Shown here: positions 8,027 through 19,520 of the stretch, one piece after another
How the letters are laid out: every line of letters begins with the position of its first letter
How positions within the stretch are numbered: position 1 is the stretch's first letter
Source: SXOA01 sp046153945
GTDB lineage: Bacteria > Planctomycetota > Planctomycetia > Pirellulales > Pirellulaceae
Reading direction: 5' to 3'
Assembly: GCA_046153945.1 (NCBI GenBank)
Contig: JBJXFF010000220.1
Span: 18,096 to 82,095, forward strand
Length of the DNA stretch: 64,000 bases
Notes under the pieces: model-generated
The model's database searches: none
What the model was told of the DNA's origin: nothing
The model's input: the letters and a program-made list of their open reading frames with translations, nothing else
Made by a program: the position numbers and the translations under genes

Positions 8027-9307
8027 ACCGGCCCAGTTACGGCCTCGCTCAACTTTTGCATCCACCCATTTTCGGCAACGAAAATCGAAATGTCGAGCCG
8101 ATTCCTTCCTGACTTTCGACGGCCACCTTCCCGCCGTGAGCCTCCGTAAACGTTTTCACAATGGCTAGTCCCAGGCCCGCACCACCCGTGCTCTCCGGAT
8201 CGGTTTCTCCCTTGTCGAAGACTATTTCCAGAAAATCTGGGGGAATTCCCGCGCCGTTGTCGCTGACCGAGCACTCCACGTCACCTTCCGTATCCAGTTC
8301 TCGAGCCGAGATGATGACTTCCCCACGAGGAGTGTATTTGATGGCATTGGCGATCAAGTTCTGAAAAATCCGCCTCAGCAAGTCCGCATCGGCATAAACG
8401 ACCAGATCCTCGGGGACGTTGTTGACAAGCTGGGTACTGGAGGTCCCCGCCACGGGATGGAGATCGTGAATCAGCGACTCGACGAGCGGCCATAAATCAA
8501 ACACGCGCCGCTGCAATTTGACACCCACTTCCGTTTGCAGATTGGTGTTTTCCTCCATGATCTTGCGGACGAGCGCCTCAAGATGCTGCACGTTACGGTG
8601 CAGGGCTTTCATCATCCGGGGAGTTTCCGAGTTGGTGCTCTGCACTGGGAGCGTTAATTCCAGGACTCGTGCCGTCAGGGAAATCGCATTTAGGGGGGTG
8701 CGGAGATCGTGAGCCACAAACGCGAGATACTCCTCGCGCCGCCGCTGTACCTCCAGTGCTTGATGAATAGCATACGTCTTTACCGCCAATCCAATCGCCT
8801 CGTCCAAAACCCGGTTGATGATGTGGAAAGGTCTCCCTTGCAGGTTCAATCTGTTCTGCTCCGCCAGATCATGAAGGCAACCTCGCAAGATGTTGTACTC
8901 CGCCACGACTTCGGCAATATCAAATCCATCATGGACGCGCTGCAAGCCATGGGCTGGCGGGCTGTCCTTGCGCAGAGCTTCGGGAATCGTTTCGTCGGAA
9001 TGCGCGCGGAGTGCGGCAGCCAGATCCGACAGAAGGTCGGGAATGTGATCGTTGAGCGTCGGCACGTCCAGATGTCGCGCCGAAGTGAGTTGCCTTACCT
9101 GTACCCGCCACCGGGTAAGCAAAGCGTCAGAATCGCGATTGATGAGTGCTGCCAGTTGGTGCAAGACTTCGATAACATTCTCCTCGCCAGCGTCACGCCG
9201 GGAATGGCGAAGCTTTTGTTACCGAAATGGTTCCGTGTGCATTCGCTGGAAGCGGCACAATCGAATGTAGCGGCATCGTCGGTGAGCGTCAAATGAATCG
9301 CAAGTTC
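8027..9307. repeat. duplicated block, copy 2 (histidine kinase plus upstream region)
   Basis: Direct repeat of 4552-5835. Similarity begins near GGGACCGGCCCAGTTACGG, includes the full kinase gene and extends about 140 bases upstream of its start, ending at AATGAATCGCAAG. The copies have diverged at scattered, mostly third-codon positions, pointing to an old duplication under selection rather than an assembly error. Confidence 0.9.
8049..9164 (-). CDS. sensor histidine kinase, copy 2
   Basis: Paralogue of the kinase at 4577-5692, same length of 371 residues. The H-box, N, G1 and G2 motifs are all present (DNGAGIPPD in place of DNGTGIPPD). Changes cluster in the linker just after the H-box helix (around residues 169-180) and in a stretch near 54-66 of the sensor region; the putative signal-sensing core near 70-140 is almost unchanged. 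Both copies probably see the same signal; the linker changes may alter strength or partner choice. Upstream sequence to about 140 bases is also shared, so regulation may be similar. Confidence 0.93.
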   Translation of the reverse strand: MHQLAALINRDSDALLTRWRVQVRQLTSARHLDVPTLNDHIPDLLSDLAAALRAHSDETIPEALRKDSPPAHGLQRVHDGFDIAEVVAEYNILRGCLHDLAEQNRLNLQGRPFHIINRVLDEAIGLAVKTYAIHQALEVQRRREEYLAFVAHDLRTPLNAISLTARVLELTLPVQSTNSETPRMMKALHRNVQHLEALVRKIMEENTNLQTEVGVKLQRRVFDLWPLVESLIHDLHPVAGTSSTQLVNNVPEDLVVYADADLLRRIFQNLIANAIKYTPRGEVIISARELDTEGDVECSVSDNGAGIPPDFLEIVFDKGETDPESTGGAGLGLAIVKTFTEAHGGKVAVESQEGIGSTFRFSLPKMGGCKS

Positions 9308-9420
9308 TTGGGTCTTGCGACGAGCATCAGGCAATGCGCTATGCTTTACCTTTAATTTTGCTGCCGATTGAATGAGCCACCTTGCTGGGGCCGCTGGTGA
9401 GACGTTGACTCATGCAAAGC

Positions 9421-9861
9421 CTACACGCCGCCCCGGTCAGTTGCAGCGCCCGGTTCGGCCGTCTTTCCGACTCGCAGCAGAGCCCCGAAGTACGCAGCCG
9501 CTAACTTGGTGGCAAACGACACGATGAAGAGAATGCCGACCGTAAAGGTGACCCCCACCGCCAGAATGACGGCAAGGTCAATTGCAACGTAGGCCAGCCA
9601 AACGCACAGAGCCGCCTTGACGCCCGGAGTCCGCTGCCACCAACCCGCCACCCACCAACCAGCCAGGAACATGAGCGGAATGCCGGCCACGATGCTGCAA
9701 TACGGGCCAGCCACCTGGATGTGGTCATTGTAGTACTGCGACTCGTGGCCGGGGTCGATGACGTGGCCGTAGACCACCATGTACAGGACGCTGGCGGCCA
9801 CGTTCGCCACCAGTACCAGGAGGGCAACACCGACCAGCCATGCCGCGCGGCATAAAGTCAT
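9421..9861 (-). CDS. small four-helix membrane protein, unrecognised
   Basis: This 146-residue protein has hydrophobic segments near 8-30, 55-75, 82-100 and 103-130. Between the first two is a polar loop with several His and Tyr residues (VYGHVIDPGHESQYYNDHI). I do not recognise the family. It is transcribed away from the DUF1697 gene's downstream side and stands alone. The start ATG follows TATAGAAATG on the coding strand without a clear ribosome site. Confidence 0.6.
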   Translation of the reverse strand: MTLCRAAWLVGVALLVLVANVAASVLYMVVYGHVIDPGHESQYYNDHIQVAGPYCSIVAGIPLMFLAGWWVAGWWQRTPGVKAALCVWLAYVAIDLAVILAVGVTFTVGILFIVSFATKLAAAYFGALLRVGKTAEPGAATDRGGV

Positions 9862-9997
9862 TTCTATATCTCCTGCTGCCGAGCTAGTAATTATCCCGCG
9901 CCTCTGCCTGTTAAGCTATTGGTCCAATTCTCCAAAGTCAATCTTGCCCGGTTTTTAAGTGTTTTTCGGGAGTTGACGTGTTGGGGCATAGAGCGAG

Positions 9998-10537
9998 TCA
10001 GGCTTGAGCCGCCATCTCCGCAAGCTTCTCAACTGTCCGATAGTTGCGTGCCGTCGCCGCAACTCCCAAATGTCTTTCCGCCGAAGCTGCCAGCTTGGAG
10101 CGCCCGACTCCCTCGGGTGCATGCAGGAAAAACAGAGAGCCTTTCAGCACGTAGGACTCGGTGGGAGATTTGGCCAGGTCGAGCGCTGTGACATTGGCCT
10201 TCGCAGCCGGTTTTTCGAGAAAGAAGAAGTGGAGCGATTTCGGCTCCGAAACGGCGTGCGGAAACGGATTCGCCTGGATGGCCTTTTGCAACTCCTCACG
10301 GCTGATGAGCAGGACTTGAGGTCCGAAACCGTACTCACGCTCGATCCGCTCTTTGATTTTCTTCGCCAGGGACTTGGCGTTTTTTTCGTCGGTGTCGAAA
10401 ACGACGTTTCCGCTTTGAATGTAGGTCCGGACATTCTTCAGCTTGAGCCCTCCAAGATGGCGAACAAGCTCTTTCATCGGCAGGAGGTTGTTTCCCCCGA
10501 CATTGATCCCGCGAAAGAGGGCAATCCATCTGGGCAT
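9998..10537 (-). CDS. DUF1697 family protein
   Basis: The start at 10537 gives MPRWIALFRGINVGGNNLLP, the canonical N-terminus of DUF1697; the longer frame upstream is not conserved in character. The 179 residues include the typical NVRTYIQSGNVVFDT and end with the family's HLGVAATARNYRTVEKLAEM. The fold is ferredoxin-like and the biochemical role is unknown. It is divergent from the DUF1501 gene. A truncated second copy of its end lies at 7867-8010. Confidence 0.92.
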   Translation of the reverse strand: MPRWIALFRGINVGGNNLLPMKELVRHLGGLKLKNVRTYIQSGNVVFDTDEKNAKSLAKKIKERIEREYGFGPQVLLISREELQKAIQANPFPHAVSEPKSLHFFFLEKPAAKANVTALDLAKSPTESYVLKGSLFFLHAPEGVGRSKLAASAERHLGVAATARNYRTVEKLAEMAAQA

Positions 10538-10673
10538 GCGTTTCTTTTTCGTGTGAGGACGCGAGCGGATCGTGCATGGAGGTGGGAGATGTATGGAATG
10601 AAGGGTATTTTGATTATTACCCGCGACACCAATTTCTGGCAACTGCTAGGGCTTGGCGAACAATGAAAGTAGA

Positions 10674-12101
10674 ATGAGTTCCATGTTACGCTTCGTCCAC
10701 GATCAGCGACTCTCTTCCGGCCGGCTGGCACGGCGGGAATGGCTGCGCATCGGCGGACTGGGACTGCTCGGCCTGGCGGCAGGGAAGGTGAGCGCGGAGA
10801 CGGCGGAAAAGCCTCCCGGTTTTGGAAAAGCCAAGTCGGTCATTCTGGTCTTCTGCAATGGCGGCCAAAGCCAACTCGAAATGTGGGACCCGAAGCCGAA
10901 TGCTCCGCTCGACGTGCGCGGAGCCTTTCGTCCAATATCGACGGCGATTCCTGGTGTGCAGTTCGGCGAGCACATGCCCAAGATTGCCAAGGTGGCAGAC
11001 AAGTTCACGGTCGTCCGCAGCATGTCCCACGAGGATCTCGATCACGGCTCCGCGGTTTATCTGGCGCTGACCGGCCATTACCATGCTCGCCGTTCGGGGA
11101 ATCCGCCGATCTCGCCAAGCGATGCTCCCACTTTCGGCGCGATTCTCCGACGGCTCAGCAAAGGAGGCCGGCTGGCGGATGCGGTGCATCTCAATGCTCC
11201 GGCACTCGTTCCATTCCTTCCGTCGCCTGGGCAATACGCAGGACTTTTGGGAAGAGCCTATGAGCCGCTGACCGTCGGCAACGTGGCGGAGGCGACCGGG
11301 GCGATTCCGGGAATGGAGTTGACGACCGATGTTCCCACGGTGCGCATGTCCAGCCGACTGTCGCTCAAGCAGTCGCTGGATGACTCGCTGGCGACGCTGT
11401 CGAAGAACGAGCGAGCCATCGACATGAACCGCATGTACGGCCAGGCCTATCAAATACTCAGTTCGCCGCGGGCCCGCGAAGCCTTCAATCTCGAAGCCGA
11501 AGAGCGGAGCGTGAGAGACCGCTACGGCCGAAATCGCTCCGGCCAGGCCCTGCTCCTCGCGCGGCGTTTGGTCGAAGCCGGCGTTCCGTTCATCAATGTC
11601 ATCTGGAACCATTCCAATCGAGGGCAGGACCTGGACCCAGCCGACACCGACGTCTGCGGCTGGGACACGCATAACGACATCTTTGACTCCCTGCAAAACC
11701 ACCTGCTGCCCCGATTCGACCAAAGTTTTTCCGCCCTGATGGAAGACCTGGATCAGCGCGGCCTGCTGGAACAGACGCTCGTCGTCTGCATGGGTGAATT
11801 CGGACGTGCTCCTCAGGTTGCACTCGAGAAAAGATTCGCCGGCGCAACTCCCGGACGCAAGCACTGGGCCAACGTCTATTCACTCGTCATGGCCGGAGCC
11901 GGAGTGAAGCGAGGAACGATCGTCGGCTCTTCCGACCGGCTTGGTGGCGAACCGGTGACGGAGCGTTATGGTCCCTGGGACATTGCCGCCACGATGTTCA
12001 GCGCCCTGGGGATCGATCCTCACAGTACTTACACCGACGCCTTCGGCCGACCCTACCCGATCACCGAAGGCAGCCCGATGAACGCCCTCTATCAGGGCTG
12101 A
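10674..12101 (+). CDS. DUF1501 (sulfatase-like) exported protein
   Basis: The 475-residue product starts MSSMLRFVHDQRLSSGRLAR; an in-frame ATG at 10653 is also possible. A twin-arginine signal (RREWLRIGGLGLLGLAAG) begins at about residue 20, so export is by Tat. The DUF1501 core is clear: VILVFCNGGQSQLEMWDPKP, GEHMPKIAKVADKFTVVRSM, and the end-region VVCMGEFGRAP with its metal-ligand-like residues. The domain belongs to the alkaline-phosphatase/sulfatase superfamily; substrates are unknown. In planctomycetes such genes often pair with exported DUF1549/DUF1553 cytochromes; here it precedes the dehydrogenase/cytochrome gene pair instead. Confidence 0.9.
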   Translation: MSSMLRFVHDQRLSSGRLARREWLRIGGLGLLGLAAGKVSAETAEKPPGFGKAKSVILVFCNGGQSQLEMWDPKPNAPLDVRGAFRPISTAIPGVQFGEHMPKIAKVADKFTVVRSMSHEDLDHGSAVYLALTGHYHARRSGNPPISPSDAPTFGAILRRLSKGGRLADAVHLNAPALVPFLPSPGQYAGLLGRAYEPLTVGNVAEATGAIPGMELTTDVPTVRMSSRLSLKQSLDDSLATLSKNERAIDMNRMYGQAYQILSSPRAREAFNLEAEERSVRDRYGRNRSGQALLLARRLVEAGVPFINVIWNHSNRGQDLDPADTDVCGWDTHNDIFDSLQNHLLPRFDQSFSALMEDLDQRGLLEQTLVVCMGEFGRAPQVALEKRFAGATPGRKHWANVYSLVMAGAGVKRGTIVGSSDRLGGEPVTERYGPWDIAATMFSALGIDPHSTYTDAFGRPYPITEGSPMNALYQG

Positions 12102-12123
12102 TGAAAGCCGCTTGCAAACCGGC

Positions 12124-12129
12124 TATAAT
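12124..12129 (+). promoter_or_regulatory. candidate -10 box
   Basis: A perfect TATAAT hexamer lies 77 bases before the start of the large DUF1080/ThuA gene, in the short gap after the DUF1501 stop. I see no convincing -35 hexamer at 16-18 bases, so this is a weak call based on one box and its position. Confidence 0.3.
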
Positions 12130-12205
12130 TTGGCCTTCCTGAAACTACCACCACCACATATCGCTGGCGTTACCGATTCCCAGCGACGACCTCGGAGCCT
12201 CTCTC

Positions 12206-16291
<4,086 letters not shown>

Positions 16292-16332
16292 AATATCCTC
16301 GTGGGACAAGCTGCCAGCTATCTCTCTCTTAC

Positions 16333-16360
16333 CAGCCGGTGGCAATCAAGCCGCCGGCTG
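16333..16360 (+). repeat. intercistronic hairpin
   Basis: CAGCCGGTGGC and GCCGCCGGCTG form an 11-bp stem with one T-G pair around an AATCAA loop, in the 91-base gap between the propeller gene and the cytochrome gene. No T tract follows. It could set the relative amounts of the two products by mRNA processing or attenuation. Confidence 0.5.
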
Positions 16361-16382
16361 AAATGTCGATTCACGGTAATCC

Positions 16383-17495
16383 ATGACGAAGTCCGCAATT
16401 GTCTTGCTGGCGATTTTGGCAATGTCTTCGTGCTTGCGCGCCGAGGAAGTCGACGAGGCCACCCGCGCCAAAGATGCCCGCCGGGTGAAGGCGCTGCTGC
16501 GGCTGGAGAGTCCGCAACTTTCCGAGGATGCGAAGGCTTCGGTGCTGAGGTACTTGCGAACGAAGACGGGGACGGAAGAGTATCTGAGCATTGTTGCCAA
16601 GTTCCAACTCAAGGAGGCCAAAGAGGAACTTGTTCGTTTGGCTGTGGAAGATGCCGACGGGACGCTTGGCGTGGAGGCGGCTCGGCTGCTGATGAAGCTG
16701 GCGCAACAGGACGTATTGACATCGGCGCTCGCGGATAAGGACGAAGCCAAGGCAACGAAATTGGCTGCTGCGCTGGGGCTGCTTGGTGATCCCAATACGA
16801 ACGGGCTCCTCTTGCCATTGGTGATGGCAGAAAAGAGCATTGGCCTTCGCTCTACGGCAGTGACGGCGCTCGGCCGTAATCTGCCGGGACAGAAGGAACT
16901 GCTGAAAATGGTTGAAGCCGGCAAGCTTCCCGCCGACCTCAACTTCGCCGCCGCCAATGCCCTGCTGACTTCCAATGACGAAACCGTCAAGAGCGCGGCA
17001 GGCAAACATCTTAAACTTCCCGCAACCGCCGATTCCAAACCGCTGCCGCCGGTCGCGGAGCTTGTGAAGCAGGCCGGCAACGTGGACGAAGGAAAAAAAG
17101 TCTTCGCCACCGTCGGGACCTGTGCCAAGTGCCATAAGGTGAAGGGGGAAGGGAAGGAGGTCGGCCCCGACCTGTCGGAAATCGGCAGCAAGCTTGGCAA
17201 GGAAGCCCTGTATGTCTCCATTCTCGATCCCAGTGCCGGCATCAGCCACAACTTTGAGACGCACCTGCTGCTGCTCGACGATGGCACCAGCTTCTCCGGC
17301 ATCCTCGTCAGTGAAACCGAGCAGGAAGTGAGTGTGAAAACCGCCGAGGCCATCCTTCGCAAAGTGCCGCGGGACGAAATCACAGCCATGAAAAAACAGC
17401 CGGTCTCGCTGATGCCGGCTGATTTGCAGAAGAGCCTGACTGCTAAGAACCTGGTGGACGTCGTCGAATTCCTGACCACCCTCAAAAAGCCGTAA
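16383..17495 (+). CDS. exported HEAT-repeat cytochrome c (PVC-type haem-binding domain)
   Basis: The 370-residue protein begins with a signal peptide whose end LAILAMSSC could be a lipobox (Cys about 17). Residues about 25-220 are alpha-helical HEAT-like repeats; near 240 GTCAKCHKVKGEG gives one CxxCH haem-c site, followed by VGPDLSEIGSK. The end (FETHLLLLDDGTSFSGILVS, KLPRDEI-like, MPADLQKSLTAKNLVDVVEF) is the characteristic C-terminal haem-binding domain of PVC-type proteins. In most relatives these parts are fused to the upstream propeller; here they form a separate exported polypeptide in another frame, with its own signal. It probably takes electrons from the propeller protein. Confidence 0.88.
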   Translation: MTKSAIVLLAILAMSSCLRAEEVDEATRAKDARRVKALLRLESPQLSEDAKASVLRYLRTKTGTEEYLSIVAKFQLKEAKEELVRLAVEDADGTLGVEAARLLMKLAQQDVLTSALADKDEAKATKLAAALGLLGDPNTNGLLLPLVMAEKSIGLRSTAVTALGRNLPGQKELLKMVEAGKLPADLNFAAANALLTSNDETVKSAAGKHLKLPATADSKPLPPVAELVKQAGNVDEGKKVFATVGTCAKCHKVKGEGKEVGPDLSEIGSKLGKEALYVSILDPSAGISHNFETHLLLLDDGTSFSGILVSETEQEVSVKTAEAILRKVPRDEITAMKKQPVSLMPADLQKSLTAKNLVDVVEFLTTLKKP

Positions 17496-17497
17496 CC

Positions 17498-17665
17498 TTG
17501 CGCAACCGCATCATCATCGTCGTCCTCGGGCTCTCGCTGGGCCTCGGAGCCCGCTTTGGCTACGACTTCTACCTCCGCTGGAAAAATCCGCCAGCCATAG
17601 ACGCGGTCCCCTCCGCGGATAGTTCTCCGCCCACGAAGGGGACCGCCGCTCCCCAGGGCAAGTAA
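17498..17665 (+). CDS. small membrane peptide with TTG start
   Basis: Two bases after the cytochrome stop, a TTG opens a 55-codon frame whose product starts (M)RNRIIIVVLGLSLGLGARF and then YDFYLRWKNPP, ending in a Pro/Ser/Thr/Lys-rich tail. It has one strong membrane segment near 4-20 and aromatic and basic residues right after it. Tight spacing suggests translational coupling to the cytochrome gene. Short one-helix proteins of this layout occur as subunits of redox complexes; the role here is inference. Confidence 0.5.
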   Translation: MRNRIIIVVLGLSLGLGARFGYDFYLRWKNPPAIDAVPSADSSPPTKGTAAPQGK

Positions 17666-17681
17666 CAAGCGAGTTCGCGAT

Positions 17682-17761
17682 CCCCTCCAGTGGGATTCGA
17701 ACCCACGTCTCTCTCAGCTATATGCAACCGGAGCTCCTTAGACCGCTAGGAACATGGAGGG
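17682..17761 (-). tRNA. tRNA-like sequence with enlarged anticodon loop (possible pseudo-tRNA)
   Basis: On the minus strand a perfect 7-bp acceptor stem (CCCTCCA/TGGAGGG), a 4-bp D stem (TCCT/AGGA) with a GG-containing loop, and a 5-bp T stem around TTCGAAT are all present. Between them the only anticodon stem I find is CTCCG/CTGAG (four of five pairs) closing an 11-base loop, GTTGCATATAG, instead of 7. TGC with a following A would read as Ala, but the loop is too large to assign. It is either a decayed tRNA gene, an atypical one with four extra bases, or a small RNA that copies tRNA ends. Confidence 0.6.
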
Positions 17762-17812
17762 ATCATTCATCATAGCCCAGAAGCGAGAGCCGGCGAATCT
17801 GTTGGTGTGTGA

Positions 17813-18991
17813 TCACCAGTCCCCCACGCTGCCATCGGGGTGGTTCACGCGCTGCAGGATTTCCTGCTCAAAGGGATGCTTCTTCACCTCGGCCTCGTTG
17901 ATTTCGATCCCCAGGCCGGGGCGCGTGTTAGGCCGCACGATCCGGCCGGCTTTCTCGATAATGAAGCCTTCCTGGACCACGTCCTTGCGCCAAGGGACGT
18001 CATTGTGCACCGTTTCGCAAATGATGTAGCTCGGCTGGGAGAAGCCGAATTCCAGTGAGGCGGCGGTGCTGACCGGCCCTTGCGGATTGTGCGGAGCGAG
18101 GGCGATGCGGTGCGCCTCGGCCAGAGCGGCAATCCGGCGAGCCTCGGTAAAGCCGCCGCAGTGGGTCAAATCGAGCTGGCAGATTTCGCAGCCGCGGGCG
18201 GCGAAGAGGTCCCGGAACTGGGCGAGGTGGGTCATCCGCTCGCCGGTGGCAACGGGTGTGGTCAACTCGCGATTGATCATCGCCAGCCCCTCGATGCTCT
18301 CCGGCCAGCAAGGCTCCTCAAAGAAATACAGGTTGTACGGCTCCAGGGCCTTGCCGAATTTGAGCCCCATCGCGGGGGATGGGCGGGCGTGGCAATCGAC
18401 CATGATGTCAATGTCTTCCCCCACGGCTTCTCGCATGGCTTCCACCGCCGCAGCGGCTGCGCGAATGGGCTTTTGCCCTTCGATGGGCATGGTGGATGGA
18501 ACCGCCATGCTCTTGAACGCCGTGTAACCGTCGGCGATGGCCTGGCGGGCGAGATCGGCGAAGCGTTTGGCGTTATCGACCGGCGTTTCGTAAAAGTCCT
18601 CCATCCGTCCGCCGCCGAGATGCGAGTAAGTGCGGACAAAGTCGCGAACCGGTCCTCCCCAGAGCTTGCTGCACGGCACGTCCAAGACTTTGCCAACGAT
18701 GTCCCACAGGGCGATGTCGATGCCGGCAATCGCGGTCGCTCGAATGATGCCGTTCCCATGCCAGAAGTGCTGGCGATACATCGATTGCCAGAGATGCTCA
18801 GGCCGCGTCGGGTCTTCCCCCACCACAAGCTGCGCCAAGTCCTCAATCGCCCCCACCACGCCGCGGGTATGCCACTCCAGCGTCGCCTCCCCCCAGCCAT
18901 GCAGCCCCGCCTGGTCGGTGAGGACTTTGACGAAGACCCAGTTCCGCATCCGGGCGTGGCAGACGAGCGTTTCTATAGCCGTAATTTTCAT
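17813..18991 (-). CDS. enolase-superfamily sugar-acid dehydratase (mandelate racemase/galactonate dehydratase-like)
   Basis: Start at 18991 gives MKITAIETLVCHARMRNWVF; earlier in-frame codons add only a poorly conserved lead. The 392-residue protein has the enolase-superfamily metal ligands in order: Asp in MVDCHARPSP, Glu in FFEEPCWPES and Glu in ATGERMTH. Later APHNPQGPVS carries the His of the dehydratase group, and GGRMEDFYETP resembles the 20s-50s loops of acid-sugar dehydratases. It most likely removes water from a sugar acid such as galactonate to give a 2-keto-3-deoxy acid; the exact sugar is not set by sequence. No partner is adjacent, but a DapA-family aldolase lies at 23641. Confidence 0.85.
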   Translation of the reverse strand: MKITAIETLVCHARMRNWVFVKVLTDQAGLHGWGEATLEWHTRGVVGAIEDLAQLVVGEDPTRPEHLWQSMYRQHFWHGNGIIRATAIAGIDIALWDIVGKVLDVPCSKLWGGPVRDFVRTYSHLGGGRMEDFYETPVDNAKRFADLARQAIADGYTAFKSMAVPSTMPIEGQKPIRAAAAAVEAMREAVGEDIDIMVDCHARPSPAMGLKFGKALEPYNLYFFEEPCWPESIEGLAMINRELTTPVATGERMTHLAQFRDLFAARGCEICQLDLTHCGGFTEARRIAALAEAHRIALAPHNPQGPVSTAASLEFGFSQPSYIICETVHNDVPWRKDVVQEGFIIEKAGRIVRPNTRPGLGIEINEAEVKKHPFEQEILQRVNHPDGSVGDW

Positions 18992-19160
18992 GGCTGTCTT
19001 ACTCTTGGAGGTTGCAATTTCAAGCCGAAGCAAATCTTGCATCGTCGCCGTTCACGACGACTCTGGAAAATTTCTATTTTGGCACCGACCGCGCAATCGC
19101 ACTCGGCCCAAAGATTATATTGGTTATCACTCTCTCCGCTATTCCATTGCCGAGGCACTC

Positions 19161-19448
19161 ATGGCCATCTCCATCACTTGCCGCTGTAAGACGAAACTTG
19201 AGGTCGAAGATCATCTCGCGGGAACGCTGGTCCGGTGTCCTAGATGCGGCGAAAGCCTGATGGTCCCGCGTCCCGCTGCGCCGTCTGTTGCCGCTGAAGA
19301 GGAGAGCGATTCCTACGAACTGGCTCCTCTGGAACCCTTGCCCCCGAAAGCGCCCGCCTGTCCTTCCTGCGGCACAAATTTGCCCAGCGGCGCGGTGCTC
19401 TGCGTGCAGTGTGGGTATCATCTGCAGTTGAAGAAGCACATGGGGTAA
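19161..19448 (+). CDS. small double zinc-ribbon protein
   Basis: The ATG at 19161 opens a 95-residue protein. An N-terminal zinc ribbon, CRCKTKLEVEDHLAGTLVRC followed by PRCG, has the form common in planctomycete proteins that begin with a ribbon and a V-P linker. An acidic, proline-rich linker leads to a second ribbon, CPSCGTNLPSG...CVQCGYH. There is no membrane segment or signal. Role unknown; nucleic-acid or protein binding is inferred. The much longer frame that starts at 18630 covers the antisense of the dehydratase and is not real. Confidence 0.7.
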   Translation: MAISITCRCKTKLEVEDHLAGTLVRCPRCGESLMVPRPAAPSVAAEEESDSYELAPLEPLPPKAPACPSCGTNLPSGAVLCVQCGYHLQLKKHMG

Positions 19449-19471
19449 AGGGGCAGGCGATTAGTCTGCTC

Positions 19472-19498
19472 GGTACTTAGTACTCAGTACTGAGTACC
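19472..19498. repeat. 27-base palindrome between convergent genes
   Basis: Two 13-base arms (GGTACTTAGTACT and AGTACTGAGTACC) surround a single C with one mismatch. The site lies between the ends of the zinc-ribbon gene and the ceramidase-like gene, so it can fold in both transcripts. It may act as a two-way 3'-end signal or as a protein-binding site. Confidence 0.65.
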
Positions 19499-19520
19499 AA
19501 GCTGCACCGCCGCGCAAACA

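Noticed and set aside
16292..16382. Possible frameshift joining the propeller and cytochrome genes
   Set aside because: The second gene has its own ATG and signal peptide, and the gap holds a hairpin and no coding similarity to a linker.
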